From contig VWZS01010874.1 in the NCBI GenBank assembly GCA_013397075.1, positions 312,039-376,038 on the forward strand: a stretch of DNA of 64,000 nt. Direction: 5' to 3'. The DNA is from Rhabdornis inornatus. Its lineage: Eukaryota; Chordata; Aves; Passeriformes; Rhabdornithidae. Shown piece by piece: positions 1 to 11,850 of this stretch. The stretch's first letter is position 1, and each line of letters starts with the position of its first letter. Below the pieces are notes generated by a model that saw only the letters and a program-made list of their open reading frames with translations, was not told where the DNA came from and did no database searches. The position numbers and the translations under genes were made by a program.

Positions 1-2973
1 CTCCTCTTTTTCCTGCCTGTCAGTTCAGCAGCAACAACGGTGCCAAATGGGTCTCCACTTGCTCTGCAGCTCGTGTTCACACACAAATCTCTGCTGCCTG
101 AGCTTTCCAGGTTTCCAGTTGAGGTAGAAGACCTGCCAAGGTCACCACTGTCTGGTCACAGAGGTCACACACCAGAGCAGCATCCCCAGGCTGAGCTCGA
201 CATCCATTCAAATGGCAATCACTGAAAAGTTGTTCCTGTGTCACCATTCTCAGCTCTGTTGTGTACATCCTGAACCCACAAAGGGGCATGATTATATTTC
301 CTGTGTGATTCTCTATTTCTTTCCTCATAATATCCAGTTAATTGTTTTGGCTGGGGTCTGGCTTTAAGCTGCTATTTCTGCAAAACTACTCACTATAACC
401 CTAACACTGCTCCTCATGCTTGAAGACAAATAGAACTTCATTTCAGTACATGCACAATTCAATATTTTTTCATTTTCATCACAATGCATTTACCTAAATC
501 AAATTTCAATGTCAGTTCTCTTGCCCTATCACTCAAGAAGTTGATAAGGCCCTTCTTCAGGTTTTCACAATTAACCTGCATGTTTGCTATCCTGGATAAT
601 CTAAGTATCCTCAGAAGATTTCACTAAGAGAATATTGGTCACTGGTGACTGCAGGGTCTGGAAGCTCTGGGAACCAAGCAGAACCCTAAATTATGATCAA
701 TTATGATCCAGCAGCCCTGAAGGCAGGCACTTATCACTGCTCCATCCATCCTGAAGTCTGTTCAGATGAGAAATCTGCCAAAGCTTAGGACAGCACATTC
801 ACCAGGGCATCCATATTTAAGAGGATGGGAATTTTGACTGGTACTGCCATCCCCAGTATTTAGCAGCAAAAATAGGGGAATACAATTGTAAATGATGATA
901 TTGTTATCACTGTGAATCTCTTTCAAACGATCAGATACAGTCTGCAGACAGCTGCATTGTTTATATTTTTAAAGAAAGCTCACACTAAAAAAAAAAAATA
1001 ACACACTCTAATCTTTTGGGGCCAAACGATAGCTAAGGAAAAAAACAAAGCCAATTTATTTTTCCCTTCTGTAATTCTGTTTGTGAATAGAATGTAAATC
1101 AAGTTAGCTGGATAATTTGCTAAAACCCATGGATGCAATAATTCTTATGTTGTTCTAACAGAGAAAGAAAGTAGAAAATGTTACAGGGAGAGACAATATG
1201 CAATTATGTAGGAATACTAACACCCTAAGGGACAAATTACCAACAATGACAGTAAAATACTGCAGATTTCTCTTTGTGCTACAGTATAATTGACTTATAC
1301 TTTAACAGAAGAAACAGCTTAGCTTTGGAGAAAAATTTAAAAATACAAGCTATGAATTTGCTCCGAAGTATACAGTCACTTTTGGTTTTTTACTTTGCTT
1401 TATCTGTGATACTGGCTGCATTATTTCATTTTTAATTTACGTATGTAACTTTATTTCAGAAGACATAATTTTTTTTATCTGTTCAAGAAATCATTAATCT
1501 TTCTTAATGGTATTAATTATGCAACTTCAATTACTTAATCAAACTTAGTCAATACATTCAATGTAAACACTTTTAAAATCACATGTGGGAAGCCTCCTTT
1601 GTTGTTAAGTGAAGGAGAAATAAATCTTTCTCTAATGACTCACATGAGCTGAGCCTCAAGGGGCTGTTCCCATCCATCAACACTACACCTTGTAGAATCT
1701 GCTGCGTGGCATGGCAGAGCAGGAGTTGATGTAACCTGATAAGCAGCAATCTGCAAACACCAATCTTGGGGCAGAGTAAAGACCTTAATTTGAATTTTAT
1801 TGTTAACCTCAAGGAAGTTTAAGGAAACACAAAGTTGGCTGCTCAGCACCCCAGGTACTTTTTGAGTTTCATTTGCAAGGTCAACTCGATTGTTCCCCAG
1901 ATTCCCTCCACCTTACTGCATAAATGCTCTGATTTTTTAGTTTCTGTAGGGTAAAGAAGTTGAGTTGTTTGTCCATAAACAAGTTTATATTTTATGTTTA
2001 GAGCTGTGATACTTTTATAGGCACAGGGTACCTGGATGTCACCATGAGTAAGGCCTCCAAAGACTGCTTAAAATAGGCAGCCCTGGCAAAGACAGAGCAA
2101 TTTTGCTCACAAATCAATTTACAGAGTATCTTGGAATGCCTTGAGTTGGTAAAGAACCAATAAACAGAGTAACAGACTCACAGCAGTGCTGAGCCAGGTT
2201 TGCCTTTTCTGTTTCCTTGATATTTTCAAGGACACTCCCTTTCTAAAGGATGGAAGAAGAAAGGCAAACATATTTTACACCGTTAAAGACAATTAAGTTC
2301 AAATTAAATAGAAAGGTTTTGAACTGCAAAATTGGTAACTACGTTATGTAATACCCAGAAGAAAATGGAAATTAGCAGGGCTTAGCCTAACCTAGGGAGG
2401 TACAAATTGTTGAATGTAGCACTATGTTGCATAACAAGGCACACTCCCTCACAGGAGTCCTTATATTAATAAATGCTCTTTCCTGACTGATCATCCTGAC
2501 ACTCCTGATCACCATTATGGTGGAGAAAAATGATAGTTCGAGCCAAACATATCTCTGAATCATATTCTGTCAGCAAAATTTTCAGGAGAAAGGTATTGAT
2601 GGTAACCCATGCCCCATCTGGACTTATATTCATGGCAAAGATATATTTTGCTCTAAAGAAACAGAGATGCTGCAGACACAGTCCCTATGGAGGAATTATT
2701 GTGGAAGGCACTGAACCTCAGAGCATAAAGTCCTGTGAAAAGCTCTGCACACCAGGCAGTGTGAGAGAGGAGACCCGTGGTCCATCAGAGCTACTCTTCT
2801 CTGTCTCAACACTGGCCTTTAGCCTTGTTCAAGGGACAGTGAACTTCATTTTGCTACATCTCACACAGGTAACAGTTCATTCTGAATGTTCCATATTCCC
2901 TTCCTCCTGTACAATCACAATGAGTGGGTGATAATTCCCAGTCTACTGCAGCTGAGAAATACTCATAGACACT
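1..2973. other. Unique non-coding sequence, no gene seen
   Basis: No frame here looks like a gene. The longest, at 2530-2931 on the plus strand (133 codons), has mixed composition, no recognisable domain and no flanking splice-site or promoter logic. A short A-run lies near 988. Around 690-710 an 11-base unit is doubled (aattatgatc type). The rest is AT-rich unique sequence with rare CpGs. I see no clear mobile element. Confidence 0.6.
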
Positions 2974-3047
2974 GCAGTCTCAGATGGAGTTATAAACAAA
3001 ATACAAGAAAGCAGTCTCAGATGGAGTTATAAACAAAATACAAGAAA
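2974..3047. repeat. Perfect tandem duplication of a 37-bp unit
   Basis: Two adjacent 37-base copies are identical: 2974-3010 and 3011-3047. Both begin gcagtctcag and end atacaagaaa, and three bases of a third copy follow. Perfect identity suggests a recent duplication by replication slippage or an assembly artefact. There is no coding context. Confidence 0.95.
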
Positions 3048-3910
3048 GCAGCGACCAGATGTATGTGAGACCTAAACTGACATGGACTATGTTCTACTTG
3101 ACTTAAACCATCAAACACACCTGATCCCAGACCTCCCAGTTTCTCCTTCATAGGTCCTTAGGGGTTTCTCTACTGACTTCCACAGCTAGAGCAACTGGAA
3201 AAATATTTCAGATCTCAAGATGTCAGTTGTAGAGCACCCCATGCTGCAAATACTCCTGTTAGCACCCAAATAGCTCTGTCAGAACCTTGCACAAACAGAA
3301 GGTACTTTGTCCTGCTCACAGTTATGCCATTACTCTATCGTGTAATGTACACCCAGGGTGGCTGCAGAGTAACAAAGCTTTGAAATTATATCAGAAATTT
3401 GATTGCACATCTGTAGCTACAAGTGGGCTGAACCCTGGAACAGCTTCGCTGCTCTCTGAGGAGAGAGAGTTTGGTCAGTCAAATTAATTTCATTTCCTCA
3501 CTTTCCTCCACCAAGGCTTTTAATGGGCTGGGGAGGCTGGAAGAGATTTGACAGAGACAAGAAGTGAGCAAACTCACAGCTGCTGCTGTCTATGAGGACA
3601 CTAAGTATTTTCTCCCCTGGCTTGCCTACCCAGTTTAGTCAATATGCTCTTCCTCAGGCATGGAGAAGGAGAGAGATCACAGCCTGATAGCAGCAGACAC
3701 AGCATCTGAGAGCAGATTAGAGGCAAGAAGAAAGTGATAGAGGTGACTTCTTCAGAGCATAAGTAGTTCTCCTGTAACACTTAAGCCCTTATCAGGTTCA
3801 GGTACCTTCTCTCTGCCTTTGACCTTAAGCCCCAACGAGATAAGATTTGATGGCTGTCCCCACAGCCGAGCAGGATGTTTACCTGTTACATTATATATGC
3901 ACTGCATATG
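3048..3910. other. Unique non-coding sequence, no gene seen
   Basis: Open frames on both strands are 62-66 codons and unrecognised. I see no repeat or RNA gene. The MIR-like element begins at the right edge. Confidence 0.6.
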
Positions 3911-4130
3911 CATCCTCTGGAGCTCAAAATGATTATACAAATGCTAATAATCAATTAAAGTCTCACAAGTCCTGAGATTAGGAAGGGTTATTATCTCCAC
4001 TTTACAGATAGGAAAAAAAAAAGCTTTGAAAGGTTGTATGATTTTTTTCCAGAGGTCACGTGGGTTGTGATATACAAAGGGCTCCTGAGTATCCAGGCTG
4101 CTCATAGGGACTCCCACACTTCAGTGTTTG
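3911..4130 (+). mobile_element. MIR-like (CORE-SINE family) remnant
   Basis: This piece follows the order of the MIR and amniote CORE-SINE consensus on the plus strand. It has a stretch resembling 'cctctggagctcaaaatg', then 'acaaatgctaat', then 'tctcacaagtcctgag', then the hallmark 'ctccactttacagatagg', and finally 'ccagaggtcac' near 4052. An A-run at about 4013-4022 replaces the usual 'gaggaaactgaggcacag' stretch. MIRs are tRNA-derived SINEs mobilised by L2 LINEs and inactive for more than 100 million years, so such copies in birds are relics. The family call is by eye; a related amniote SINE is possible. Confidence 0.68.
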
Positions 4131-5387
4131 AGGCCTGGGACAAACTCTGATCAAGAGTTGAACTGATCTCTTAATATGCTCTGCACCTCCTTGTAAGTCA
4201 GAAGATTAATGCTGATTTAGTTCTATCCAACATGTTTAGTACCATTTCATAGTCTAACACTGATGATGAATGTCTGAAACTTCTGTTTTTCCATCCTCTT
4301 ATACTTTTGTGAGACATTAAAATCTCCTTACCACCTGGTTAAACTGGCAAATATCAGCTTAAACACCTGTGCTCCTGATACATCTATTAATATCACAGCA
4401 TGCAGCACATGCCAGGTGCATTACTTTGAGAGGCTTGGGATAGGGATTCAGTCTAAAATGATGCTGGTCTCATTAAGAACCATGTTTTCCTCTTTCTCAC
4501 TGTGTTCCTCTAATCTTCTTACAAGGCAAACAAGCCAGGTGTTTTCTGAGTACTTGTGAAAATACTGTACTTTGAATTCAGCTTCAGGTGTTCTTAGACA
4601 CAGTTTTGTGCAATTATGTTATTGTTTGTGTGATGCACAGTTTGAAAGGGCCACCTGAGAATAAAATACTGCTCTTTACCTCCTTCACATAACTTAGAGT
4701 AATAATGATTTTGCTCATAAATAATTTCAAACACACAGAGCAGTAGTGCAGATTTTAGTAACTCTTAGTTACATCTTAAGAAATGCTTTTCAATACATAA
4801 AGGCTGTTCTTTCATAAAAAAGACAAATTAATTTTAAGGGAAATATGCAAAGAATTAGAGGTGGGAAGGAGTTATGTGGCAAACAAAGCTTATGTGAGTG
4901 ACTTGTCACTCCAGAATGAAGTTAAAGGCTGCCCAAAAGTTGTGTGAATACAGCACTAAGTCTCTCATTTTAGAAACATTGTTGGATAACAAGAGGAGAT
5001 TCCAGACTAATACAGCTGCACACCCCTCTATCACACAGCCACCAATTCCTAGCAAATTCTGCAATATAGTGACAGTAATGGAAAGCAAAATGATCTCTAA
5101 ATAATGGTTTAAGATGGTTACTTGATAAAGGGCACTGCAATAATTATGATCAATGGAGCATGGATTCAATATATATTGCCCATTTAGATGCACCAGATTA
5201 GCTTAACAGCTTTCTTTAATGTTCTGAGTATTTGGTGGGTGTGTGTGGTTGTGCATGTGTATATGAGAGGGACAGCACTGCACATTTTTGGTGTATTCCT
5301 CATTACTTAAAATTTACCAATGCAGCTTAAACTACCAGTTGCAAAGACAAAGTATGAAGAGTTGTATGTGGGGGCTTTGTTGCTTGG
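4131..5387. other. Unique non-coding sequence, no gene seen
   Basis: No supportable coding frame: the two overlapping opposite-strand frames near 4898-5193 are shorter than 96 codons and unrecognised. The stretch 5235-5270 is TG-rich. Nothing else stands out. Confidence 0.55.
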
Positions 5388-5413
5388 TTTTTTTTTTCTT
5401 TTTTTTTTTTTTT
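5388..5413. repeat. Poly-T tract
   Basis: Ten Ts, one C and fifteen Ts. No flanking target duplication or retrocopy body was seen on the minus strand, so I treat it as a simple repeat. A short (AC)n run follows near 5480. Confidence 0.9.
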
Positions 5414-5787
5414 GATAAAATAATTTTGTGCTCTTACTGCCAATAATTTCAGAAATAGTAATTTTTTCCTTTAAAAAACAACACACACACAGAGAAAGAA
5501 GGGGATTGAAAAAAATGTGCAGCTAGACTAAGTGCCTCTTGGTTCCTCCAGACATGCTGAAACACAATGAAGGTTTGAGAAGAAGCAGAGGCAGTGATGG
5601 GCTCTGACTCATACAGGGAGGGCCCAGGGAGGCACTGCAGATTCCAAAGTTTCTAGGAATTGTATTTCTTCACAAAATAGAAGTTTCTGAACTAAAACTC
5701 ACTGCTGATTTTCAGAGCCCAAAAGGAGGGGTTAAATGATTACCTCTAGGGCTGTTTCACTGCCTGAATATTTTGCCCTCTGAACTT

Positions 5788-5807
5788 CCATGGATGGCCA
5801 TCCATGG
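5788..5807. repeat. Perfect 20-bp palindrome
   Basis: The sequence CCATGGATGGCCATCCATGG equals its own reverse complement over all 20 bases, with no spacer. It contains two NcoI-type CCATGG boxes, and a third CCATGG follows at about 5819. It could be a symmetric protein-binding site or chance. No open frame uses it. Confidence 0.97.
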
Positions 5808-5937
5808 TCTGCAGCATTCCATGGAGCTGAGAGTGGGGCTGGATCATGAGGCAGAATATGCTTTTTATGCTGGACATAATTTAGTGCACGAGCCCTTTCT
5901 GCTCCTAGCTGGCCATGTCAGAGCACTAGGAAGGGCT

Positions 5938-6035
5938 CTCACATTTTAAGAAGGTGCAGAATAATTTATCCATAATTTTGCTTGAGAAACTGAGGCACAA
6001 GAGAGATGAAATTTTTCCAGAAACACTCAGGAACT
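5938..6035 (+). mobile_element. MIR-like SINE remnant (3' half)
   Basis: The core includes 'gagaaactgaggcacaag' followed by 'agagatgaaa' and 'ccagaaacactcag'. This matches the MIR stretch that normally reads gaaactgaggcacagagaggttaag and then the ccaaggtcacacag region. The left flank has 'aaggtgcagaataatttatcc', a degraded version of the gaggtaggtactattatcc part. It is old and diverged, with no intact tRNA-like promoter. The family call is by eye. Confidence 0.62.
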
Positions 6036-8420
6036 GTTTTTGCTGGAAACAGATGGCTGAGTTCCCACTTTCAGTCTCATGCTAACCACTGGCATATGCT
6101 GCCTCTCATTATGCAATGAAATAACTATCAGATGAGGTTTGGTTCCACACTGAACAACGACATAATTTCTGTGTCCTAGCTTTGACAAATTTAGGACTGT
6201 ATTTTGACAAAGCACAGAAGTACAATGGCAGATGTCACAGTCTCTATTAGACCACAGCAAATATAGAAGCAAAGCTATTTTTGAATTGTGGACTGAAGGC
6301 AAAATCTAATTAGGAGCTCTCCTAAATGTATATATGAAATAAAAGCCAAACAAAAAATTATTTTTCAGGTAGATCAGTTCAAGGATCATGACAAAGGACC
6401 ACATAATGATTTTATTTTAGAGGTAACACAGCATAGGGTTTGGATGAACCCCGAATTTAAGGAATCTAGTTTTGCAGAAGCCCCTCATGGCATTCATTCC
6501 AGAATAATGGCCAAAGAAAATGAACATTAAATGCAGTGCCTTAACTGTAGAACCACACCCTGGCTCTGTTGTGTGAAAAACCACAATTGGTGAAATGATA
6601 GTAATGTGTGATATACAAATATTTTGGGTGAAATATATAATCAGTTAATTGGTTTATTAAATTATAAAACTTTTGTTTGCCTGAAAGAGCAATAAAACTA
6701 ACTGACTAAATGAATATTCGCCCCTTTGAAGACTTCTTACATTAATTATGTTTATGCATCACTTGCAGCAGTAATGTTAGACAAAGGAAGCTTTATCTTT
6801 ATATGCCATAGCTACATTGTATTGTGGTACAAATGATGGCACCGACTTTGTGTCTACATAATTACTGAAATCTTATCCCTTTTGTGTTTGCACATCATTT
6901 TCAGTTTTTTGGAATAGTTAAACTCCATTTTACTTTTTAATAACATTTTAGAAATCATTCTGATTCAGGTAAACAGAATTTGATTGCTTTGATGGATTGA
7001 AAATGGTTAGCTCAGCCAGAGCTTATTTGATTTGTTTCTTCAGGGATTACAAAGAATAGGATTTTATCTATGAACTGACAAAAGAGGCAATCTCTGCATT
7101 TTTGCTTATGAAATAGGAGATCCACTAAGCCATTGCTCCTTCACATAGTGAATGTATTAGTCACGGGGTTGCTTTTTATTCATTTTCAAAGTTTTTATTC
7201 TGCATTGTATGGGGTGTCAAGCTCCTTTGTTCTTAAAAAAAATTAATCTGGAAAAATAATACTGTCAAATGCAGTTGGGAGATTCAGTAGCCCATTAGAT
7301 TTAAAGAATATTTTAAAAACAAACAAACTCTTTGTCACCAGTGATGGACACCTTAGACAAATGCTCTTCAACTAATGCCATGGATTTGAAAGCCTGAAGT
7401 ACCTGAATGCTGATTACCTGGCAAAGTTCAGGCTCAGAGTTCTCCTGTGGGTTTCCCAGGAGCTCAGTCCCTGACCCAGTCAGATTATGTGGTTTTCCTG
7501 GTACTGCTCTTCATTTTATCCTGTGTGACATGACATTTGCAAAGCAGACAGCAGCAAGAAAATGTCAATATACGTTATAGAGATGATACAAGACACCCTG
7601 AATAATGTGTTTGGAATTGTTCTTTCACTGGCTGGTGCATTCATTGAATCTCTTCAGAGGTGCTGCTGATGCCTGGGGCCTTGTGCCTGCTGGGTTTGGT
7701 TCATAGTGAAGAGATTGTAGCTTGATACACAGAAAAACACTGATTTTTTTCAGGGAATTTGTAATTAACAAGCTCAGTGTATGTCTCACACCAGGAAAAA
7801 ATGGTCTGCAGGCAGGTATTTGCAGGGGGATGCAAACTAAACACACCTCTATTCAATAACCCTTGATTTTTTTTTCAGTCTTTCTCCCTTTATTTCTGTT
7901 TGGGCTAGCAAAGAGAGAGATATTTTATCCTTCAATGTGTAAAATGTTTAAGTACAAATTCAGTTTTCAATAAGAATTAAACACTTGGTTAAAACAGAAC
8001 TGCAGTCTGGGACCTTGTCTCCTGACTGCTTCCAGATTTCATCCTCATGCTCTGACTGTTGGAACACAACAGGATTTCCTGTGTGCACTTGAAGCTCCAT
8101 TAAGTTCTGCATTCTATACAGTCAACCCTCAAAAAGTCCCTTAATAGTAATAACTTGCTGTTCTTTCTCAAAATTCCCATTTATAGCCAGACATGATGGG
8201 AAATGTACAGAATACAGCATTTGTATTATCCCTGTAAAGTGTGAGGTTTTAGATTTGCTCTGTAAAATTTAAAAGAGTTTTCAAGTGCCCCAGATTAGAA
8301 GAACAGCTAGTGAAAATCAGGTTTGATCCATTTTCTCCTTTGGTTTGCACTGTCTGGAGATTTGGACCAGCACGGGGTTGTTTTTCTGCCTTTTAATGCA
8401 CAAACACAGGCTGATTTTGT
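6036..8420. other. Unique non-coding sequence, no gene seen
   Basis: No supported gene or RNA. AT-rich sequence with several short A and T runs. A stretch near 8000-8070 ('gtctcctgactgcttcc', 'catgctctgact') faintly resembles the 3' end of a MIR-type SINE but is too weak to call. Confidence 0.5.
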
Positions 8421-8450
8421 TAACTCAGGTTCTGGTAACTCAGGTTCTGG
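8421..8450. repeat. Tandem duplication, 15-bp unit x2
   Basis: The 15-base unit taactcaggttctgg is present twice in perfect tandem. No function is evident. It lies inside an unrecognised 69-codon frame, which I do not regard as a gene. Confidence 0.95.
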
Positions 8451-9046
8451 AAGAAAGATTTGAGGATATGCACAGAACTGCTCCAGGAAAGCTCAGCTGT
8501 ACCAAAGTATCCCTGCAGCCACAGCTCTATCCTGGGCAGCTCCTTGCTTCCTAATACCCCCAGAGATGACACAGGATGGTGTGTGCTTCAGAAAAAAATG
8601 CAGAATCCCAAAACACCCAAGGCTGTTACTCTGTTTTATTTCAGATAAATAGGAATGCTTTCTTTCAAGGGTTAAACATAAATAAAGCCAATTTTTATTT
8701 TTTTTAGACCAATACTCATTCCTGCGCTTACAGAAGAGAGAATTGTTTTCTATAGACCTCATTTTTATAATTAGGTGCCCTTTTTTGCTGATTTATGACT
8801 TATTTTAGCTTTAACTAGTCCATGTTTCTGACGGCAAAAAAGATAATCCATGCTTCCATGTGAGCTTCAAAGAAATGCTGATTATCTGCTGGGGCTGATC
8901 CCGAGCCCTGGCAGCAAAAAACTGGAGGAGGAAAACAATGTGCTGATTAAAATTATTGAAAACCTCCTCAGGTCACTGGGGTAGCACTCAGAGCCCTTAA
9001 CAGCCTCTCTGACATTGAACTTCTCCCAGAACTGGTGGTGAGGCTT

Positions 9047-9079
9047 TGTCTTTCCCATTTTTCTGTCTTTCCCATTTTT
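9047..9079. repeat. Tandem duplication, period 17
   Basis: The 16-base unit tgtctttcccattttt occurs at 9047-9062 and 9064-9079, separated by one base. It is a pyrimidine-rich slippage product with no gene around it. Confidence 0.93.
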
Positions 9080-10910
9080 ACCATGATTTGGGGAAGGCAG
9101 AACTAATCCTCTGTCCAACCCTGTGCTGTTCAACAGCACCTTTCCCATTCTCCCACTTCCCTTCACAGGCAGTGAGGGATTCACCACGAGAGGGTTAAAA
9201 CCAGCTGCCCTTTCAAAGCAACAGGCACTTTCTGCTGTTTTACAAGGCCAGGTGAGCTCATTCATGAACATCAGACAGTTCATTGCCAGTGCTCTGAACT
9301 CCCTCTGCTTTAACCTGAGATCTGACTTGCAAACGTCTTGGGCTTAATCCTGTATTTAATTAAGTGAAGGTCAGGAGGAGGGTCAACTAGACTACTGAAC
9401 TTAATCCAAGACCCACAGGTTATACAATAGCTGCTTTGGGGAGGTATAATTGTAGATAGGAATTGAGACAAGAAAAGACAATATAATTGAACAAGTTATA
9501 CGATAAAGGAGGAGGGGAAAGCAGGATTAATTTTTTTTCAGACCGTGTGGCACTGGATGTATTTTTAAGAATAGCCACTAGATAGCAGAACAGGCATGAT
9601 GCTCTTAGAGTTTCCTGGGCCAAATGCAAGACAAACAGTGACTTGGTCCCAACAAATGGAGTGTGTGAATAGACTGTGTTCAGGTGGTACCACGGTTCCA
9701 CAGGAGAGAAGGATTTTTAAGATGCTGTTCCATCATGCTGCTTCCTGCTTCTCTGATCTTTGAGCACTTTTCGTCCAGCATGCTGAAAAGGGAGCTAATT
9801 TCCTGAACAAGCAATCAACCCTGACTTTTGTGCTAGGGAAGACTTTATGAGTGAGCTGATCATTTGCTGAGGTCAGGGAGCACCAGCTCACTGGAAGTGA
9901 GCCCACAAAAATGGTTTTCTTGTATTCAGACATAGAGAGAAAGCATCTTTAAACAGCTGGGTAAGGACAATTGAAGTGAGTTCCCCACTAGATGCCTCTC
10001 TGATAAAAATAAATAATTTATTGCAGCAATAAAAAGCTGCAATAGCATTGCATGAGTACAGACATCTCAGTCTTGCTATGGAAGTTTCATTCATGACCTT
10101 GCTGAGTTTGAAGCTGGGCAAACATTCTCCTTCAAGACCTAAGCTACAAAAGTCTTTTCTAGATCAGAACATTTTGGAGCATAGATTGATGGATTCATCC
10201 AGCCCCCCAAAGAGATCTTCAGGAGAGAGTCGGGGCACTTCTGCAATCAGAGGAATAAAAGAAAGCACCCAGAGCTTTTCCAGTGCTCCAGGTTTTGCAC
10301 TTCACTGTAGCAGCCTCATGTGATGACTCAAATCCTCATCTCTAATTCCTGAGCAGCCAGACCTGCTTGGGAAAGTCTAGAACTTAATTATGTAAAAACA
10401 TTCCAAGATACCAATAGTAATTGATCCTCATTACAGATTCAATTTGTCTGCAATTGTTTTAACTAAATAATGGAGCTGTTTTTCTGCTATAGCAGATGAG
10501 GGAAGGGGGGTGTGGAGACTTAAACAAGGATATACTTTCCAACTCACTGCCTCAAGGGGAAAACAAGACTTTTCCAGAAAAAAAAAAATGTTTTAAAGTA
10601 ATTAGCTCCTGAGCTATTTTCAACCTGCTGCGAATTTTTATGACAGTGCTATTAGACTGCTGAAAATATGGTTTCCTAGTTTACCTTCTAGAATTTTAAC
10701 TTTGATGTGCAAGTAGTATTGAGAAGGAACTAATTATGTATCTGTAGCCCTATATACACATGCACGTGTGTCCCCAGATATTTTAACCTGTCTCTTGCAA
10801 GAACTGAACCTCTTGCGTTCAGTGAAAGAATGAGCTATACTGCACTGCACTTTAATATTTTATTTGTCTAAAAATGAAAATTAAAAAAAATAAGATAATC
10901 TTGTTTCAAG
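9080..10910. other. Unique non-coding sequence, no gene seen
   Basis: Frames of up to 93 codons on either strand have no recognisable domain. No mobile element was identified. An alternating patch near 10750-10772 (tatacacatgcacgtgtg) contains a CACGTG E-box at 10763-10768. Confidence 0.5.
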
Positions 10911-11075
10911 TGGGCTGTTCAGTGAATAAGGGACCTGGTGGACTCAGAGAATCAGCTTTCAATGCCCTCCCATTGTCTGACCCTGGACTAGGTGTATTTG
11001 CTGTCTCAACCTCAACCTCCTGGTTTGCAAATTGGGGATAATAATGCTGAACTCATTTTCAAAATGCTTGACAGT
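10911..11075 (+). mobile_element. MIR- or L2-type retroposon remnant
   Basis: The order of motifs fits the 5' half of a MIR SINE or the related L2 3' region: 'gacctggtggactcagag', then 'tgtctgaccctggac', then 'tctcaacctcaacctcctgg', then 'tttgcaaattggggataata'. The usual consensus is ...tgtgaccttgggcaagtc...acctctctg...cctcagtttcctcatctgtaaaatggggataat. Orientation is plus. Divergence is high and the tRNA-like boxes are not readable. MIR is slightly preferred over L2. Confidence 0.6.
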
Positions 11076-11444
11076 GGAGCTGGAATAAGACCAAATGCTC
11101 TTAGTTGATATGAATCATGTAATTCTATCTAAAAAGAAAAAAAATATTGTGCTGGACCCTCTTGGGTCCCCAGTGCCCTCAGTGCTGAGCTGCAGACACT
11201 TTGCCAAGAATCACCTGTCACCAACACAACATGTTCTGAGCCCCTGTGCCAAAATCTGCCCTTGTCTCTGCAGGGTCACTGACAATGCTCAGACATCCCC
11301 AGCCCCAGCCCCTGTCCCTTTGCATGGCCTGAATCCCAAAGCAACCATCCTGCACGTAGAGTGGGGATGAGGTTTGATGTCAGGAGCTGTGTCACATTCA
11401 GTGACACCTGGCTGAAAGCTTTAAAGGAATGGGAAGGGTAAATA

Positions 11445-11531
11445 CAAGAACAGTTTTTTAATAATCCAACAGTCCAATTAAATAAACAAGAACAGTATTT
11501 TTTCAATAAGCCAACAGCTCAATTAAATAAA
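11445..11531. repeat. Diverged tandem duplication, about 42-45 bp x2
   Basis: Copy one (11445-11486) and copy two (11487-11531) both begin caagaacagt, carry ccaacag in the middle and end caattaaataaa. They differ by a few substitutions and a 3-base length difference, so the duplication is older than the perfect 37-bp one at 2974. Confidence 0.9.
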
Positions 11532-11689
11532 CAAAGTGGAGCATCCATAGCAGAGCCTCCCTCCTTGGAGAACAGCTTTCCCTGTCCATACTCACCCATT
11601 CATAGGAGGTACCAGCCTGTAGGTGACACCAGGAATATCCAGCCTGAATGAGAGAACAGTAAGGAGGAATTAATACTGTCCTGCCTGTG

Positions 11690-11850
11690 TAATTAGAGAA
11701 GCTGATGCGTGAATCATTGTTATAACGAGTTTAATTATAAACATGATTAAATAGGCAATTAATGCGTATTCTGCCCCGGATAAACAGAATTAAATTCCTG
11801 CAATATTAACATCTTCCACAAGGTTTGTTATTAGATTGCTGCAAGTCCTG
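11690..11850. promoter_or_regulatory. Possible conserved non-coding element
   Basis: This AT-rich block keeps four CpGs within about 70 bases (near 11708, 11726, 11764 and 11777), which is unusual here. It is dense in TAAT-type homeodomain-like words (tttaattataa, gattaaat, caattaatgcg, gaattaaatt). These features resemble enhancers in vertebrate gene deserts, but no conservation data are available. The call is an inference. Confidence 0.25.

Noticed and set aside
1..230. Minus-strand frame with several cysteines near the left edge
   Set aside because: Considered as a last exon, but the peptide matches nothing I know and the frame is short.
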